Numbered from the stretch's first letter, positions 19,377-30,758 are shown. The stretch is 64,000 nucleotides of DNA from Gracilaria domingensis (GCA_022539475.1 VCMS01000033.1:62001-126000), one strand, 5' to 3'. A program made the numbers and translations. Notes: a model not told the origin generated them from the sequence alone.

Positions 19377-22300
19377 TCTTGCTCAATGCCTTAAAGTAAC
19401 AGCGTGTCCCAGGCACTGCAATCCAAATAATACAAGCACGTTGAGATGAAAGGTAGTCTTGCAGCAGAACGATCCCTGAGGATGGGGCGAGCGGGTTCAG
19501 TCTCGTCGCAGGATCCTCCAACGATCCTTTTCTACACCTGAGCAACTCCGACTACCAGGTCATGCTCGAATTGTTATGACAGGCAATTAGGGAAACACAA
19601 CAAAATCTTGTCACGAACAGATCCTAACTGAGAATAGTGTGACCCTGCATCCCTTTCGTTTTATCTCTTCAATTCCTAGAACTGCTATCTTGTCCATTGG
19701 CAACACCCCAACTTTCCATGAACTGGAGGAAGAATTGTGATTCTAGCATTGCTAAAGATTGAAAGTTGGAATCAAACATTCGAACCAAGTTATCATTGGT
19801 CTGAATCCGTGTTCAGACTGTTACCGGCCTTCATCTTTGGCTCTCTTCCGCTTTGATCAATCAGAGATTAGCTTGACCCTGTTTCCCTCTATCGATATTT
19901 CTCTTGTAACTGTGACCATTTTGAACAAGAAATGCCACTGGGTTTCGGTGAGGACGAGTAAAGACCGGAGGGAAGGCGAAAACGAGTCAAAGAACACATA
20001 ATTAGCTTGCCTGCTAATACAATGAGAGGAAAGCGAGAATAATAAGGAGGGTAAAGTACGCTATGCCCAACTTCAGGAACTTCTTCCAGGCCCTCATGTA
20101 GTGTCCGCCCTATTCCCACACGCCGTAGCCATACAATGAAGCAAGCTGTGCACTTGTGTTCCAAGTGCCTTCATCGCCGTCATTATATCAGTATATACTT
20201 TGAACGGCAGCCAGAGAGTGTAAAGCGGCCCGTATCCGTTCGTTACCAAGTGGCCAAGCCGTATCTCACGGGAACAAATTGGATAGAGAGCCAACATAGC
20301 GATAAACCCCGTTGCTTGCGGGATGTGTGTAGCGAATGTATAGATGTAGGTTAATCACAATCGACAAACCTTAGCTAGCAAAACATCTCAAATGCCCAAC
20401 TGCAGATCATGATTATGCCGTGGTTTTGGCGGACAGCTAGAAAACCGTACGCCGGCATGTGTTTGAAAAAGAAATTCGCGCAAGAATCGTCCGGAGGAAT
20501 AGTAGATCTCCACCCGCAACAGATGTCAATAGATGAAGACGTCAACTGACGTCTAGCCAACTTCTTTTCGCTTGCAACAACATTGGAGACGTTATTGGTT
20601 GATATCTGGCTCGCTAAATGTTTGCCTTGCTCTTAAATTCTTATCTTCGTCCGAGTGGCATGTCTCAAAGATTTCAGATGTTGAATCCAAGCGGGAGAGT
20701 GTGTTCACAAGGGATTTGCAAAGGAGGTTCTCTAGGAGGTGTGCGGAAACCTTGGAAGTTAGAATGCGGCGCTGCGTACATCGTTTGCGGCTGGTAGAAT
20801 TGCATAATGAACAGGAATAGTGCCCAAATGCATTGTGGTCAGCTAGTAGGTCGGTATATAAGTGGCATAGCATGAGACAGGTCGGCTCCCCACACCTTTT
20901 AGTCGTGTAGCAGACCATGCTGATATGCAAGGCAATGGCAATCCCAGCGTATGAGAGAACGTGGGAGAAATTCAAGATCGGGTAGTCGAGGATAAAATAG
21001 AGACGGAACGTCCAATCGAGGGCAATGGAAGTAGCAGCGGGAGCCTAGATCTGGAATCACCGAGGACACCATAATGAGGATTATCTATTGCCAACTTAGT
21101 TCGCAGCTTCGCTGAGGTATTCTAGCCTTTTGCTCAACACGTAGGAACGTGCGTGATTGCGAAATGTGCGGTTGTTCTAAAACTGGCCTTTGCTAGTGTG
21201 GGGGCGATGAGCATCGATCTGGAAGCAACCCCTTTCCCGACCCGGTCGTCTTAGCGTTGTATTCATTGACTATCGATTTATAGGCTCTGTCCAGTCGGCG
21301 GCCATAATTTCCTGTGTGATTGCATCGATACATGTCGACAAATAGCCAGGTTGGAAGTGCATGTCTCCAACGAAAAGCTGGACTCCGCACTACGACGCGA
21401 GCTAATGGTATCTTGAGATTATTCAGGGGCCCTGAATCAGGGCACTATCCAAGGATAGGTTACCCTTGTAGAGATGATCCACGACAAACGATGTGTGCTG
21501 CTGGCGTCATGATGATCACGAGTCGCGATTCACGACGCAGTAGGCGCTTCACTTACAGTCCGATTCCCTGACTTTGTCAGGCTGACAAGGTGTTTTTATT
21601 ACAGTTCTCTGTACAGAAGTTTGAGTGCTGTAAAGAGCCATTTCGTTACAGTGCGTGATACCTCTTCGCCAAGGAAGGTAAATAAAAACATGCGGCTCTT
21701 GAAGCAGACCCAACTCGAAGCCCCAGACGAAATGCTTGGAATGATTCGTGCTAAGATTCAGGTAGGGTGCGAGACAATCGCTCTGGTTTGCAAGCTGCGA
21801 GTAAGAGCAAAAAGAGCCAGTGATCAATCTCGTAGCGATCGTGAAGCGAGAGTTGCTTTCTTCAAGCTCACATGCGCGTCGAACGAGGGCAGGGCAGTGA
21901 CATGTGTTGGAGCGTCTTAGATCACGAATGTAAGAGGTGGGAAGCCATGGTTGAGTGGGTCACAGTTTGACGCCAGAATTCGATCTGCGCAGACTCTGTC
22001 GCGGTTTGAAGGCCAGAAACAGTTCTCAACGCTCTAAAGATACTCGTGTAACTCGGTTTGCCTGCTTCGCGCCCCAAATTGGGGCGTTCACGCGGAGCGC
22101 GCGCAGCCCAAAAGGGCTCAGGTTAGGTAGATACTGGGGTGCCACACGGCTGGGCAGCGCGGCGGCGCCTGAATTGAGCATCATGTGCACGTTGCATGAT
22201 CTGCAGCAGCGCAGAAAAGGCCAATAAAAGCGCGCCACGCCCGCGGGATGCGGCAAGCATACAAGCGCTGCCTGTCAAGCAGCGTGCCACGCATGCCGCG

Positions 22301-22473
22301 CGCCTTACACAAAGCGCCACCACAGCCAACGCGGCTGCTATTCAAACCTGTCGTCATCGTCGCCCGCCCCATCCGCCGTAACACGGCCAGTGCGGAAAAC
22401 AGCTCGTTTCTGTCGCTCGTCCGTCGCGCTCCTCCGTCCGTCCCCGTCCGCCCCGTTCCGCTCGTCCTCAGCC
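19377..22473. other. 3.1-kb region without a supported gene
   Basis: Only small open frames occur here, mostly starting with TTG or GTG and without recognisable domains. Near the right end (22050-22330) GC rises and two adjacent hairpins are present. The last 100 bp form the C/T-rich leader of the nucleotide-sugar transporter. I found no tRNA or snRNA signature by eye. Confidence 0.55.
22070..22118. repeat. Two adjacent short hairpins
   Basis: The first is CGCCCCAA-A-TTGGGGCG (22070-22086), with perfect 8-bp arms. The second is AGCCC-AAAA-GGGCT (22105-22118), with 5-bp arms and a 4-nt loop. They lie 360 bp upstream of the transporter start. The function is unknown; they could be structured RNA, protein sites or chance in GC-rich DNA. 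Confidence 0.6.
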
Positions 22474-23574
22474 ATGACCCTGTCGCACAATGCCCCTGCC
22501 GACCCTTCTTTCCGCCGCGTCACCGCCGCCTTGCTGTTCTTCTGCGGCAGTTCGCTGGGCGCAATCTTCGTCAACAAGGCCTGTTTGACGCACTTCGACT
22601 TCAATTATCCCTCCTCGTTAATGGCATTGCAAGCTGCGTTGACCATCATTCTGCTCTCCGTCCTGTCCACTTTCACCCCATCCATCGTCTCCATCACCAC
22701 CCTCAAAAAGTCTGATTACTATCGCCTCCTTCCTTCGACGTTGTTCTTTGTCGCAAATGTCACCGTCGGATTATCAGCTCTTTCTCGCGTCAATATTCCC
22801 ATGTTTTCCGCCTTTCGGAGACTTACTGTCTTGTTCGTCATGGCCGCCGAATATCTCATGCTTCACAAGACGCACGCACGATCCGTCATCGCCTCCGTCT
22901 TCATTCTCACCTTTGGAGCGTTTGTATCCGCCCTGGGCGACGTCACTTTCACCTTTGTCGGCTACGCTCTCGTCTTCCTCAACAACGCGCTAACCGCTGC
23001 CTACCTCGCCTCCATCAAACGCGTCATGAGGGATTTGGAACTTGACCCCACCTCGCTGTTATACTACACCAGTGTAATCGGTCTTCCAATCATTCTCTTC
23101 ATCGCCGTCTTCACGGGCGATTTACAAGGCGCCGTCTATCGATATCACACCGACCCCAATCTTCGAGACTCGCCCTCCTTCCTTCTCTCTCTTTCTTTCG
23201 TCGCCGTCTCCGCCTTTTGTGTCAATCTTTCCACCTCAATCTGCACCTATATAACCTCCCCACTCACCACCTCTGTCGCCGGACAAGTCAAGAACGTTCT
23301 TCAATCGCTACTAGGATTCTTTTCATGGGGTTATGTGCCCACGCCTCTTAATGTGATCGGGTTACTCATTGCGATGGGCGGCCAGATTAGTTTTGCTATC
23401 TTCAAACATGCCGAAACAAAGGCATTGAAAGCGTCGACTTCCGCCGAGCCTGTTTCCGCTGCAAAACCACGCGACCAATGCGATAATGGTGACAGTGGTA
23501 TGGAGAGTGTTCTCATTAGCTCTCCCAGACATGTCAGTTCGAGACCTTCCGCTCAAACCGACTCCAACCCCTGA
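22474..23574 (+). CDS. Nucleotide-sugar transporter, SLC35D/UDP-sugar type
   Basis: The protein has 366 aa and about ten transmembrane helices, of the drug/metabolite transporter superfamily (TPT/NST branch). Features fitting SLC35D-like UDP-sugar carriers are the conserved VNIPMFSAFRRLT segment after helix 4, FLNNALTAAYLASIKRVM in the middle, and the C-terminal signature SPLTTSVAGQVKNVLQS followed by VIGLLIAMGGQISFAIF. These proteins exchange UDP-sugars for UMP across Golgi or ER membranes for glycan and cell-wall polysaccharide synthesis. The cytosolic tail of about 55 residues is Ser-rich. The open frame extends 28 codons upstream to a GTG, but the ATG at 22474 starts just before the first helix and follows a C/T-rich leader. 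The substrate cannot be told from sequence. Confidence 0.88.
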   Translation: MTLSHNAPADPSFRRVTAALLFFCGSSLGAIFVNKACLTHFDFNYPSSLMALQAALTIILLSVLSTFTPSIVSITTLKKSDYYRLLPSTLFFVANVTVGLSALSRVNIPMFSAFRRLTVLFVMAAEYLMLHKTHARSVIASVFILTFGAFVSALGDVTFTFVGYALVFLNNALTAAYLASIKRVMRDLELDPTSLLYYTSVIGLPIILFIAVFTGDLQGAVYRYHTDPNLRDSPSFLLSLSFVAVSAFCVNLSTSICTYITSPLTTSVAGQVKNVLQSLLGFFSWGYVPTPLNVIGLLIAMGGQISFAIFKHAETKALKASTSAEPVSAAKPRDQCDNGDSGMESVLISSPRHVSSRPSAQTDSNP

Positions 23575-24683
23575 GGCACCTTCTTTCTTTTTGTGCAGCT
23601 GTGTAGCTTTTCATACTCAAATCATCAACGCCGTTCGGGGGTTGCTTCTCTTTTCCTTTGTAGATTTATATATAAGGTTAACTAATGGTCTCATATCGTT
23701 TGCTTACTGGACTGGCTGCGTCATCTGGCATTCGTGTTCGTGTAGCTTTGTTGCTGTGAGCATCGTCGTGTCATTTACGCACCATCATATCTGTGCCCTC
23801 TTATCGTTCATCGTTCGCTGCGCGTCTAATTGTTGCCCTACGTGCTTCTGTTTTCATGTTTCATGCTAGAGGAATGGTTTCTTGGCGGATATAATGGTCC
23901 AACGTCAGCATCTGGAACGTCGCTCAGTTTCTCTCTCTATGTACTGATTTGTGGCGGCTGTGATTAGAGCAACCCAAGTGAAGTTGAAGGCAACGGCATC
24001 ACCGACGGGGTGCCCTTTCTTTGTATAGTTCAGATAAAGAAGGAGAGGCTCCTTTTTCAGTTTTCAGCACGTGCATTGCTCAACTACGATACCCATCTGA
24101 ACTCAGACAAGGACATACGGGCGATCCATCGGGGCGGACTTGTTGACGGCAGCTTGCATTGGCAAATTCGTGACAAAACTGGTTGCAGCTACTGTGGTGT
24201 ATTTTCAGGAGCAGCTCAGGAGTGGAGCATCACGCATCCAAGATGGCGTTTCGCACCTCGGCTCGCGCAGATGATGTGCATGAAACGCCAATAAAGCAAT
24301 ACGAACGCACCTTCGAGGCATCGTCAGAATGGGCACCGACAGTACCAAATGTACCAAAGGTAGCCTACCTCTGCACCAAAGACAGCGAATCATCTCGCCA
24401 CTGAAGACGATCTCGAGGCACAGTGAGGTAGCGCAGCGCAAATATTTTTGACATATGCGCGTGCTACGCGCCCTGCGGACAAGGCGGCGAGAAAAACGAA
24501 ATGGCCGCAGCAGGCGATAAACGGCGGCGCCAGCCAGCCGCGCCACCCCCCGGCAGCGACGACAACACCATGACCATCAAACGCGCCCGCTGTTGCCACC
24601 CCACGGTCCACCGCCTCCCGTCTCCGACCAGGAGATTATCGCCCGCTGCCTTCGGTACCTGAGCGGATTTTCATCTCCGCACC
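23575..24683. other. Intergenic region, no supported gene
   Basis: It contains the 3' flank of the transporter gene and the upstream region of the phosphoribosyltransferase gene. A T-rich stretch follows the transporter stop. The open frames are short and lack family signals. Confidence 0.6.
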
Positions 24684-25412
24684 ATGCAAGCGTGCTTTGC
24701 CTCCTCGCTATCGCTTTATACCTGCTTTCATCCTTCCAAATGTGCTCCCATCTCATCTCAACGCGCGCGCAGAGCGCGCAGAGCGCGCACAACGCCGCCT
24801 TCTCGCGTCTTTCCTCAGGCGATTATCCCGTCCAACGGCGCCATTTCAACCACTTCGCGTCGATACGAAGGTGTGAGTTGGTCCACCGTTGAAACGATGT
24901 GCAAAGACATTGCGCAACAAGCTCGGAGCGATAGTTTTGATGTCGTTCTGGCCGTCACAAGGGGCGGTCTCGTTCCAGCCGTCATGCTGTGCGAAGAGTT
25001 TGAGCTTCGAAATATCCTCTCCGCAACCGTCATGTTTTACGCCGATAACGGGGAGCAATTCTTCGGAATGACCGAGCCCAGATTTCTTGCGTTTCCTAGC
25101 GTGGATGCATTACAAGGCAGAAGAGTACTCATTGTGGATGATGTGTGGGATAGCGGACGTACGGCACAGGCGGTTCGAAATCGTGTCAAGCGCGCAAAGG
25201 CGAAGGACGTCAAGGTGGCGGTTTTGCATTACAAGCCGGACAAAAATGTGTTCCCGGGCGTGGAACCAGACTTTTACTCCGCGATGACCAGCGATTGGGT
25301 CGTGTACCCATGGGAGAGAGCCAGTCCCAAAACGCCGCACGTCAGTTTTGAGACCGACGGCAGTACTATCGCAAAGGAATCTGTAGATGGGCGGCCACCG
25401 GTCGGCAACTGA
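24684..25412 (+). CDS. Phosphoribosyltransferase (xanthine/hypoxanthine type, COG2236-like)
   Basis: The protein has 242 aa. A type I PRTase core follows a leader of about 60 residues. The PRPP-binding loop is VLIVDDVWDSGRTA (about residues 148-161) and the pyrophosphate loop region is VVLAVTRGGLVPA (about 86-98). The segment TSDWVVYPWE near residue 205 is typical of the small bacterial and plastid purine phosphoribosyltransferases grouped as COG2236. The reaction would be purine base plus PRPP giving a nucleoside monophosphate (salvage). The N-terminal region is rich in Ser, Arg and Ala and could be a plastid or mitochondrial leader. The exact base cannot be decided by eye. The gene is a single exon and faces the LHCR gene tail-to-tail, 340 bp away. 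Confidence 0.85.
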   Translation: MQACFASSLSLYTCFHPSKCAPISSQRARRARRARTTPPSRVFPQAIIPSNGAISTTSRRYEGVSWSTVETMCKDIAQQARSDSFDVVLAVTRGGLVPAVMLCEEFELRNILSATVMFYADNGEQFFGMTEPRFLAFPSVDALQGRRVLIVDDVWDSGRTAQAVRNRVKRAKAKDVKVAVLHYKPDKNVFPGVEPDFYSAMTSDWVVYPWERASPKTPHVSFETDGSTIAKESVDGRPPVGN

Positions 25413-25752
25413 GCCCAATCGTCGGAGTAGCAACTTGGTGCTTGCTGCGTCTACGACAGTCCTTCGAATCATCTCTGGGGCAGCGGTTTGGTGCTCATGA
25501 CGGAGATGAACGCTAGTAAGAGATCTAAAACAGGAAAATCTATTTTACCTCGTGAGAACCGTAGAAGTACACATAGAGAACTCCAAGTACAGAGCTTCGC
25601 GTTCGCTCTGTCCGGTAAAAAAAAATAACACTCGCACAAGGTTTTGGGATACAGCGGCGACGAAATGGTTGCCGAAATGCACGGTAGGTGTGCTAGGTGA
25701 CTGCTTTGTTCCTTGGTTGACCGCCGTTGCCCGACTTGAGATTGACCCCCGC
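25413..25752. other. Gap between PRTase and LHCR stop codons
   Basis: This 340-bp spacer between two convergent genes holds both 3' flanks. I see no gene or clear terminator structure. Confidence 0.55.
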
Positions 25753-26608
25753 TTAATGCACATAGTATCCGCCAACTAGGAAGAGAAAAATATTGTACAG
25801 GGGTTAGAAATGACGTCAGTGTGCTGATGGCAAGGGATAGGAGAAGCAAGTGGGTACATGGTCAGGATAACTTACACCACTTGCCGGCCTGGATCTGCTC
25901 GACCAAGCCCATGTTTGTCAGAAGAGTGTGATGGATAGCGCCACCAATTGCACACATGGCAAGACGGCCGTTCTTAATCTCAGCGGTTTGCTGGCGCAAC
26001 TTCTTCTCGGGCGAGCCGGCCAGGTTGAGCGGGTCAAAGCCATAGTTTCCTGGGTCGGCGCACTTTTCTTCATAGACCTTCTTGTAGCTGGTGGCAGCCT
26101 CGCAAACGGCAATGAAGAGAAGAATTTGAATGATTGGAAGCCATCCAACCTTCCCTACTGCTTCGAGTGGATTTGTGGCCGAGTAGATTTCGTTGGGAAG
26201 ATGGTACACAGCTTCGGGGAACACCCATCCAACGATGGCAAGCATGCAAATGCGGCCTATTCATGTCAAAGGAGTACCATAATAAGTTAGAGTACAGTGT
26301 TGAACAAGGAGAACAAGGAAGAAAAGAGAATGTGAAGAATAGACGAATAACATACCGTGCTTGACTTCAGCTTCACGCAGAAAGTTGATGTCGAACATGT
26401 CGGAGAAACCAAGCGGGTCGAAGCCAACGTCGCCTGCCAAGGTTCCGTCGAGCTTCTCTGGCTGCGGGAGGAACGGCACGGACTTGCTGGCGGACATGGA
26501 GAAGCGGGCGGTTCTCACGGGCGCATGACGCGCAGCGAAGGCAGAGGACGTGAAGGCAGACGCCCGGGTGAGTGGGACACCAGCAAAGCCGGAAACAAAC
26601 GCAATCAT
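25753..26608 (-). CDS. Light-harvesting chlorophyll-binding protein, LHCR type
   Basis: The gene has three exons: 26608-26356, 26256-25876 and 25775-25753, with introns of 99 and 100 bp (donors GTATGT and GTAAGT, acceptors ATAG and CTAG). The spliced product is 218 aa. A leader of about 40 residues ([11 protein letters not shown]...) targets the plastid. The mature part shows helix 1 with the chlorophyll-ligating REAEVKHGR(I)CMLA motif split by intron 1, a middle membrane helix ([10 protein letters not shown]) and helix 3 [15 protein letters not shown]. The terminal exon codes for only eight residues, ending GGYYVH. In red algae such proteins serve photosystem I antenna. Without the third exon the frame would run into intron 2, so the mini-exon is inferred from the splice signals. 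Confidence 0.92.
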
Positions 26609-27397
26609 GACGACGGGCGAAGAAGAAGACGAGGAAGACGGGGGCGGAATGTGAAAGGCTGCGCGGGGGTGGCGGGGCGAGGGAGAAGGTGACGGCGGCG
26701 GCTTGCGGCGGATAGATAGGGGCGGGGTGCGGCGGGCGTGTGCGGATGGTGTGGTTGGGGTTGCTCGAAATGCGAGACGCGATGGAGGTGACGGTTCGAT
26801 TAAAATCTGACGCGAAAAGCGCATCTCGCGGCGTCTCGCGCACACCCGCGCCGCACGTGCGGCCAATGCGCTCGCGGCGCCTCGCAGGTATTTTGGATTT
26901 TTTTCCCCAAACAAATCAAACTCTTCACTTTTTCACAAGTCGATTTGCTTCTTCGTTGCGACTGCACTAAAGCTATGCGTCATGCAGTCATGTGCCCTCG
27001 CCGTTGTCTTGGCCTTCCTGCTGGTGCCGGGGTCAACATGGCGCGCCGTTCGGAAGGGGAACGTTCTGTTGCTCCTGCAAACTGTCCCGTTATTGTAACG
27101 GCGTTCTACATCAGACGTGATATATGTAATTCAACGCACACGCTCATGCCGTTAATTCGAAAACCAAGTTAGGGCCGCCGCCATGAGCACCAAGCTCTTG
27201 CAATTCACCAAGCGCTCTACCCCGCACCACCATCCGAACCGGAGCAGAAACGCTACTTAAGCAGCTGGTTCCAGCCCATCGCACCGTCTCCACGAACGCT
27301 CCATCCCCTCACACTCACACTCACGACACACCACGCTCTTGTTCCGCCTGTCAACTTCATCCGCTCCCTCCTACCTCTCTTTCTACACCCCTCAACA
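26609..27397. promoter_or_regulatory. Spacer between divergent LHCR and ORF 27398
   Basis: This 789-bp spacer is GC-rich near the LHCR start (C/T-rich leader) and mixed elsewhere. No gene is supported. A tRNA-like word around 27180-27220 (minus strand) was examined and rejected. The promoter role is inferred from position. Confidence 0.4.
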
Positions 27398-27778
27398 ATG
27401 GTCCCGGACTTATCATTCACGCCCTTCAACTCTCACGCCGAACGCGCCGCCAACAGTCTTCTTGCCAACGAAAGGCTCAACGTCCCACTTCCAACCTTTC
27501 TGGACGAGATGTTCAAACACTTTGCTGCCAATCCGTTTCCGTTCAATACCACCACCCGCCCCAGAAACCCTCTCACTGGCAAACGCCGAGCTCCTGACAC
27601 GGCCCAACCTGACACCAAACGCCGTCGTCACTGTGCTCCCTCACCGCCTACGAGCTCAACTACTGCTAACGAGCCCCGCAAACGTGCTGCTGCGTTCCAG
27701 CCTCAACAAACGAGTCCCGTCAAACGTCGCAGGACATCCGCGTACACTACCCCCCTCGCATCTGAGTGTTCCCAATAA
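27398..27778 (+). CDS. Hypothetical small basic protein (126 aa)
   Basis: The ATG lies in a good context (CAACAATGG), like that of the eL39 gene. The product has 126 aa with no recognised domain. The first 50 residues contain aromatic and hydrophobic positions (VPDLSFTPF, LPTFLDEMFKHFAANPF). The rest is Pro/Thr/Ser-rich and carries four basic clusters (GKRRAP, TKRRRH, PRKRAA, VKRRRT) that resemble nuclear localisation or DNA-contact signals. An alternative, overlapping open frame exists in +2 but begins with TTG and is less protein-like. The upstream sequence is C/T-rich, as at other genes here. It is probably a nuclear protein of unknown role; a non-coding origin is not excluded. Confidence 0.45.
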   Translation: MVPDLSFTPFNSHAERAANSLLANERLNVPLPTFLDEMFKHFAANPFPFNTTTRPRNPLTGKRRAPDTAQPDTKRRRHCAPSPPTSSTTANEPRKRAAAFQPQQTSPVKRRRTSAYTTPLASECSQ

Positions 27779-28402
27779 GGAAACTGCTATTGTGCATTAT
27801 ACCCTGGAACACGAACATTCAAATCTTTTACGACAACAATCATACGCCACATTGTACTACATGGCAACTGTAACAATATTCTCATCACTTAGTCCGCAAA
27901 AATGGCTTTAACAATCGAAACGACCACCTATCGTACCTCCGAACCACATATGCTCAACCACTTTACTCTGGATTCATAACGTGTGTTCAACGCTAAACTC
28001 TCAAAGCTAGTCGCTCTGAGCAGTAATCCACCACTATCACCGCTGACTGAAAACACCACCATTCCAACTCGCTCGTACTTGTTCGTTTTGATAAAAGTAA
28101 AGGAGCTTTTCATAGTCCCACATGAGCCATCGCACCGCACGTCCGACCACATGCGCATTCAATCTGAGTAGTTCGCGTTCTTGAATCCGGAACAGTACGT
28201 GAAGTGGCCCGTCCTCCCATGTTGAACACTCTGCTTACGAGATAGTCACAGAAGACTATGCGATTGCCTTCACGTCGACGAAATCGGACACCATAGACAG
28301 CTTACGCTCGACTTTGCACTAAGCATTGAGCGCATACCGTTCACTTGCAGCGTCGAGCAGAAATAAAACATCCATAACTCGAAGAAGACAAAATTGGGGT
28401 GG
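27779..28402. other. Intergenic spacer, no supported gene
   Basis: About 620 bp between ORF 27398 and the convergent TrmB gene. No family signals or strong structures seen. Confidence 0.6.
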
Positions 28403-29266
28403 TCATGTTGCGTGATGGGCGTCGATTTGATATAAAGCGCGGTAAACAGGCAATCCTTTGTTTGTGACAGCAATCTCCCGCTCAGTGGCAACTCCAAGCG
28501 GATTCCGTAACAACCAGCCGTGACGATCCACGCGCAAGTCGTGGTCATTCTCAAGCCGTGAAAAGCCGCCATGCTGATCAAAACGTTCGGTCATCTCCGT
28601 CGCAACCTCCAACACATCGCTCTGGACAAACACGCGTGGTTCAGCGAAATTGTGACTGGCGCCTCTAGACTTGCAAAGAATGTGATGGATATCTCGCACC
28701 AGTGCCTCATTGACCATTCTGCGCTTCGCGTGGCGTTTCTTAAACCATGGGTCGCAAAACTGAATGAGAAGCTGTTGAAGCACGCCATCCGGACATCCAT
28801 CCAAAATGGACAGCAGAGAAACGTTAGCATTTCCAGCAAGATAAAACAAGTTACCCAAGCCCAGCTGCTCCGCACAGCGATTGGCCTGATGAACCAAAGG
28901 CTCGCGAATCTCAATGCCCAGGAAATTAAACCGCCTCTCCTTCTGCGCCATCTTCAGCAAGAAGCGGCCCTTCGCGACGCCCAAGTCCACCACGAGCGGC
29001 AAGGCAGTGTCTTCAAACGCCGTGGCATACCAGTCGTCGGGCAGGGTGATGGGCCGACTCCATCTACGCGCGAGCGGGTTGAGGTGCTGGCGGACGCGCA
29101 CCTGTCCCGTCTGCTGGGCGACGGCTGGCGACGGCGGCTGAATGAGCTGCGAGGCGGTCGCTCGATACATGCGACGCGCGCCGCGACGACGCGGCGAGAC
29201 GAGCGCGGCAGACGCCGATCGCGTGGCTGGCAGGCGCAGCGGCGGCGCGAACAGCGGCCGCATCAT
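28403..29266 (-). CDS. trmB: tRNA (guanine-N7)-methyltransferase, cyanobacterial/plastid type TrmB
   Basis: The protein has 287 aa. The catalytic part strongly resembles cyanobacterial TrmB: the SAM motif VVDLGVAKGRFLLKMA, then FLGIEIREPLVHQANR, and the signature QFCDPWFKKRHAKRRMV. The enzyme makes m7G46 in tRNA. Residues 1 to about 60 (MMRPLFAPPLRLPATRSA...) are Arg/Ala/Pro-rich and look like a plastid transit peptide, so the enzyme probably acts on plastid tRNAs. The open frame extends upstream to a GTG; the double ATG at 29266/29263 fits a leader start. The gene is head-to-head with eL39 (274 bp). A second, eukaryote-type enzyme for the same reaction lies at 37634-38512. Confidence 0.92.
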   Translation of the reverse strand: MMRPLFAPPLRLPATRSASAALVSPRRRGARRMYRATASQLIQPPSPAVAQQTGQVRVRQHLNPLARRWSRPITLPDDWYATAFEDTALPLVVDLGVAKGRFLLKMAQKERRFNFLGIEIREPLVHQANRCAEQLGLGNLFYLAGNANVSLLSILDGCPDGVLQQLLIQFCDPWFKKRHAKRRMVNEALVRDIHHILCKSRGASHNFAEPRVFVQSDVLEVATEMTERFDQHGGFSRLENDHDLRVDRHGWLLRNPLGVATEREIAVTNKGLPVYRALYQIDAHHAT

Positions 29267-29540
29267 TGCCGTGGGCGACGGCGATGCGCGGCGCGCACGG
29301 CGTGCGCACTTGCCAGATCTGGCGCTCCTCAAGCTCGGACGTGGCACACGTGGATTCGTGACTTGATCTGTAAGGAATCTTTAGTAAAGATGTCCGCTGT
29401 AAGCACGTCGGCGGCGCGTTTGGTCACCGCCGATGATGATCGCCGCCGACTCCCGCGGCGTGGCCGTCCCCATCGCGCATCGTTCTCTGCATCGCCGCGG
29501 CGTTTCTCACGGAACAGCTTGTTCGGAATCGCCCTTCAAC

Positions 29541-29812
29541 AATGGTAAGTTGTCCGTCGCGCCCAGATCGGAACCAATTGCCGTCTTCGCTGGGGCGAAT
29601 GCGAATGTGAGTGACTAATCATCCCACTTGTGTGCTTTGTGTTTGTGTGTGCTGCGTAGCCGGCGCATAAGACGTTTCTCATCAAGAAGAAGCTCGCCAA
29701 AAAGGCGCGACAAAACCGACAGGCGCCCCATTGGTTCCGAATGAAGACGGATAACAAGATTCGATACAACAACAAGCGTCGTCACTGGCGTCGCACAAAG
29801 CTTGGTTTCTAA
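29541..29812 (+). CDS. RPL39: Ribosomal protein eL39
   Basis: The gene has two exons: the ATG alone (29541-29543) and 29660-29812, joined across a 116-bp intron (GTAAGT...GCGTAG). The product is 51 aa, the standard length of eL39. It starts [20 protein letters not shown] and ends [11 protein letters not shown], matching the family throughout ([21 protein letters not shown]). It is a component of the cytosolic 60S subunit near the peptide exit tunnel. An intron straight after the start codon is common in ribosomal protein genes. It is head-to-head with plastid-type TrmB. The gene is too short to stand out as an open frame; it was found by the splice signals and the conserved C-terminus. Confidence 0.96.
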
Positions 29813-30758
29813 GCTGTACTCGCCGTTTTCTTCCAACGCGTGCTATGGGTGCCACATGCCTTTGTTCTCATCATATGGCCCAATCTTGCTCTCGCTTCCC
29901 GGTTCGCGCCACTGCTTCATCGTGTGCATTTGCGTTATGCTTTGAGCACATTGCGTACAGGCTTATGCTCATGCTTTCGTAGTTTGCGTATTACGCTTTG
30001 CGGTGATTGAGCTTGTGTTGCGAGCAATCATTGTCTTTAGTCGTTTTGAGTCTGGCAGACAAGTGTTGCATCCGTATGCGATTTGTGCCGAGTATAAACC
30101 ACATCAAAAATGAGTGCTTGACGTACTCCTTTCCTATCTGCCAATGCGAGCAGTCTCGCCCACTCCAGCCTTGTTTAGCCTTTCTTCATCACCGAGATAC
30201 TCATAGCTTCTGTCTTTACCGAGCTCCTTTCTCTCTATTCTTGTTCCCGTGATAGAGCAATATTGAACATACGATGTACATTACGCGCTGAAGCTCGACA
30301 ACAACTCGAATTTGCACTCGTGGCTCTAATCCTGGAGCTTCATCACTCTCTTAACTCACTATTTCAACATCAACGAAATGATCAAGCCCTTTTATTCTTT
30401 CGACATCTTGACCTACACTCGTCAACAGTCTGATATGTGCATGCATTCGTAGAGCTCCGCATCTCCTCACCATCTCGTCAATTTCATTTCACATGTATAC
30501 ACAATACCATCGGCGGGAGAACTATCTTTTGCGCGTACTTTATACAATATAAAAAGGCTTCAAGCATCTCTTTCACCACTTCTTGCGCACCCAAGTGGTC
30601 ATTCCAATCATAAATTCAAACATGTATCAACAATGTGCGACAGCGTCCATGTCCACGAAAAACTTGTAATCCATCTGCCAGGTCTCCCTCTCGCGCTGCT
30701 GGGTTCCGAAACACAAACAAGCAACATTCCAAGTGCTTTCTGCTAGGCATCTGAGCCT
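29813..30758. other. Intergenic region, no supported gene
   Basis: It holds the 3' flanks of eL39 and of the convergent SANT gene. A TATA-like word (ATATAAAAAGG) at about 30547-30557 has no gene start nearby. The short frames lack ATG or family signals. Confidence 0.6.

Noticed and set aside
23486-23869. 127-codon frame overlapping the 3' end of the nucleotide-sugar transporter
   Set aside because: Its first third lies inside the transporter coding region in another frame and the remainder is T-rich 3' flank that mimics membrane segments.
27140-27250. tRNA-like sequence on the minus strand (A-box-like TAGAGCGCTTGG)
   Set aside because: The anticodon stem closes an 8-nt loop, no matching T-arm stem forms, and no acceptor stem is found. 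Treated as chance.
30547-30557. TATA-box-like ATATAAAAAGG
   Set aside because: It lies in the joint 3' flank of two convergent genes, with no start codon of a credible gene nearby.
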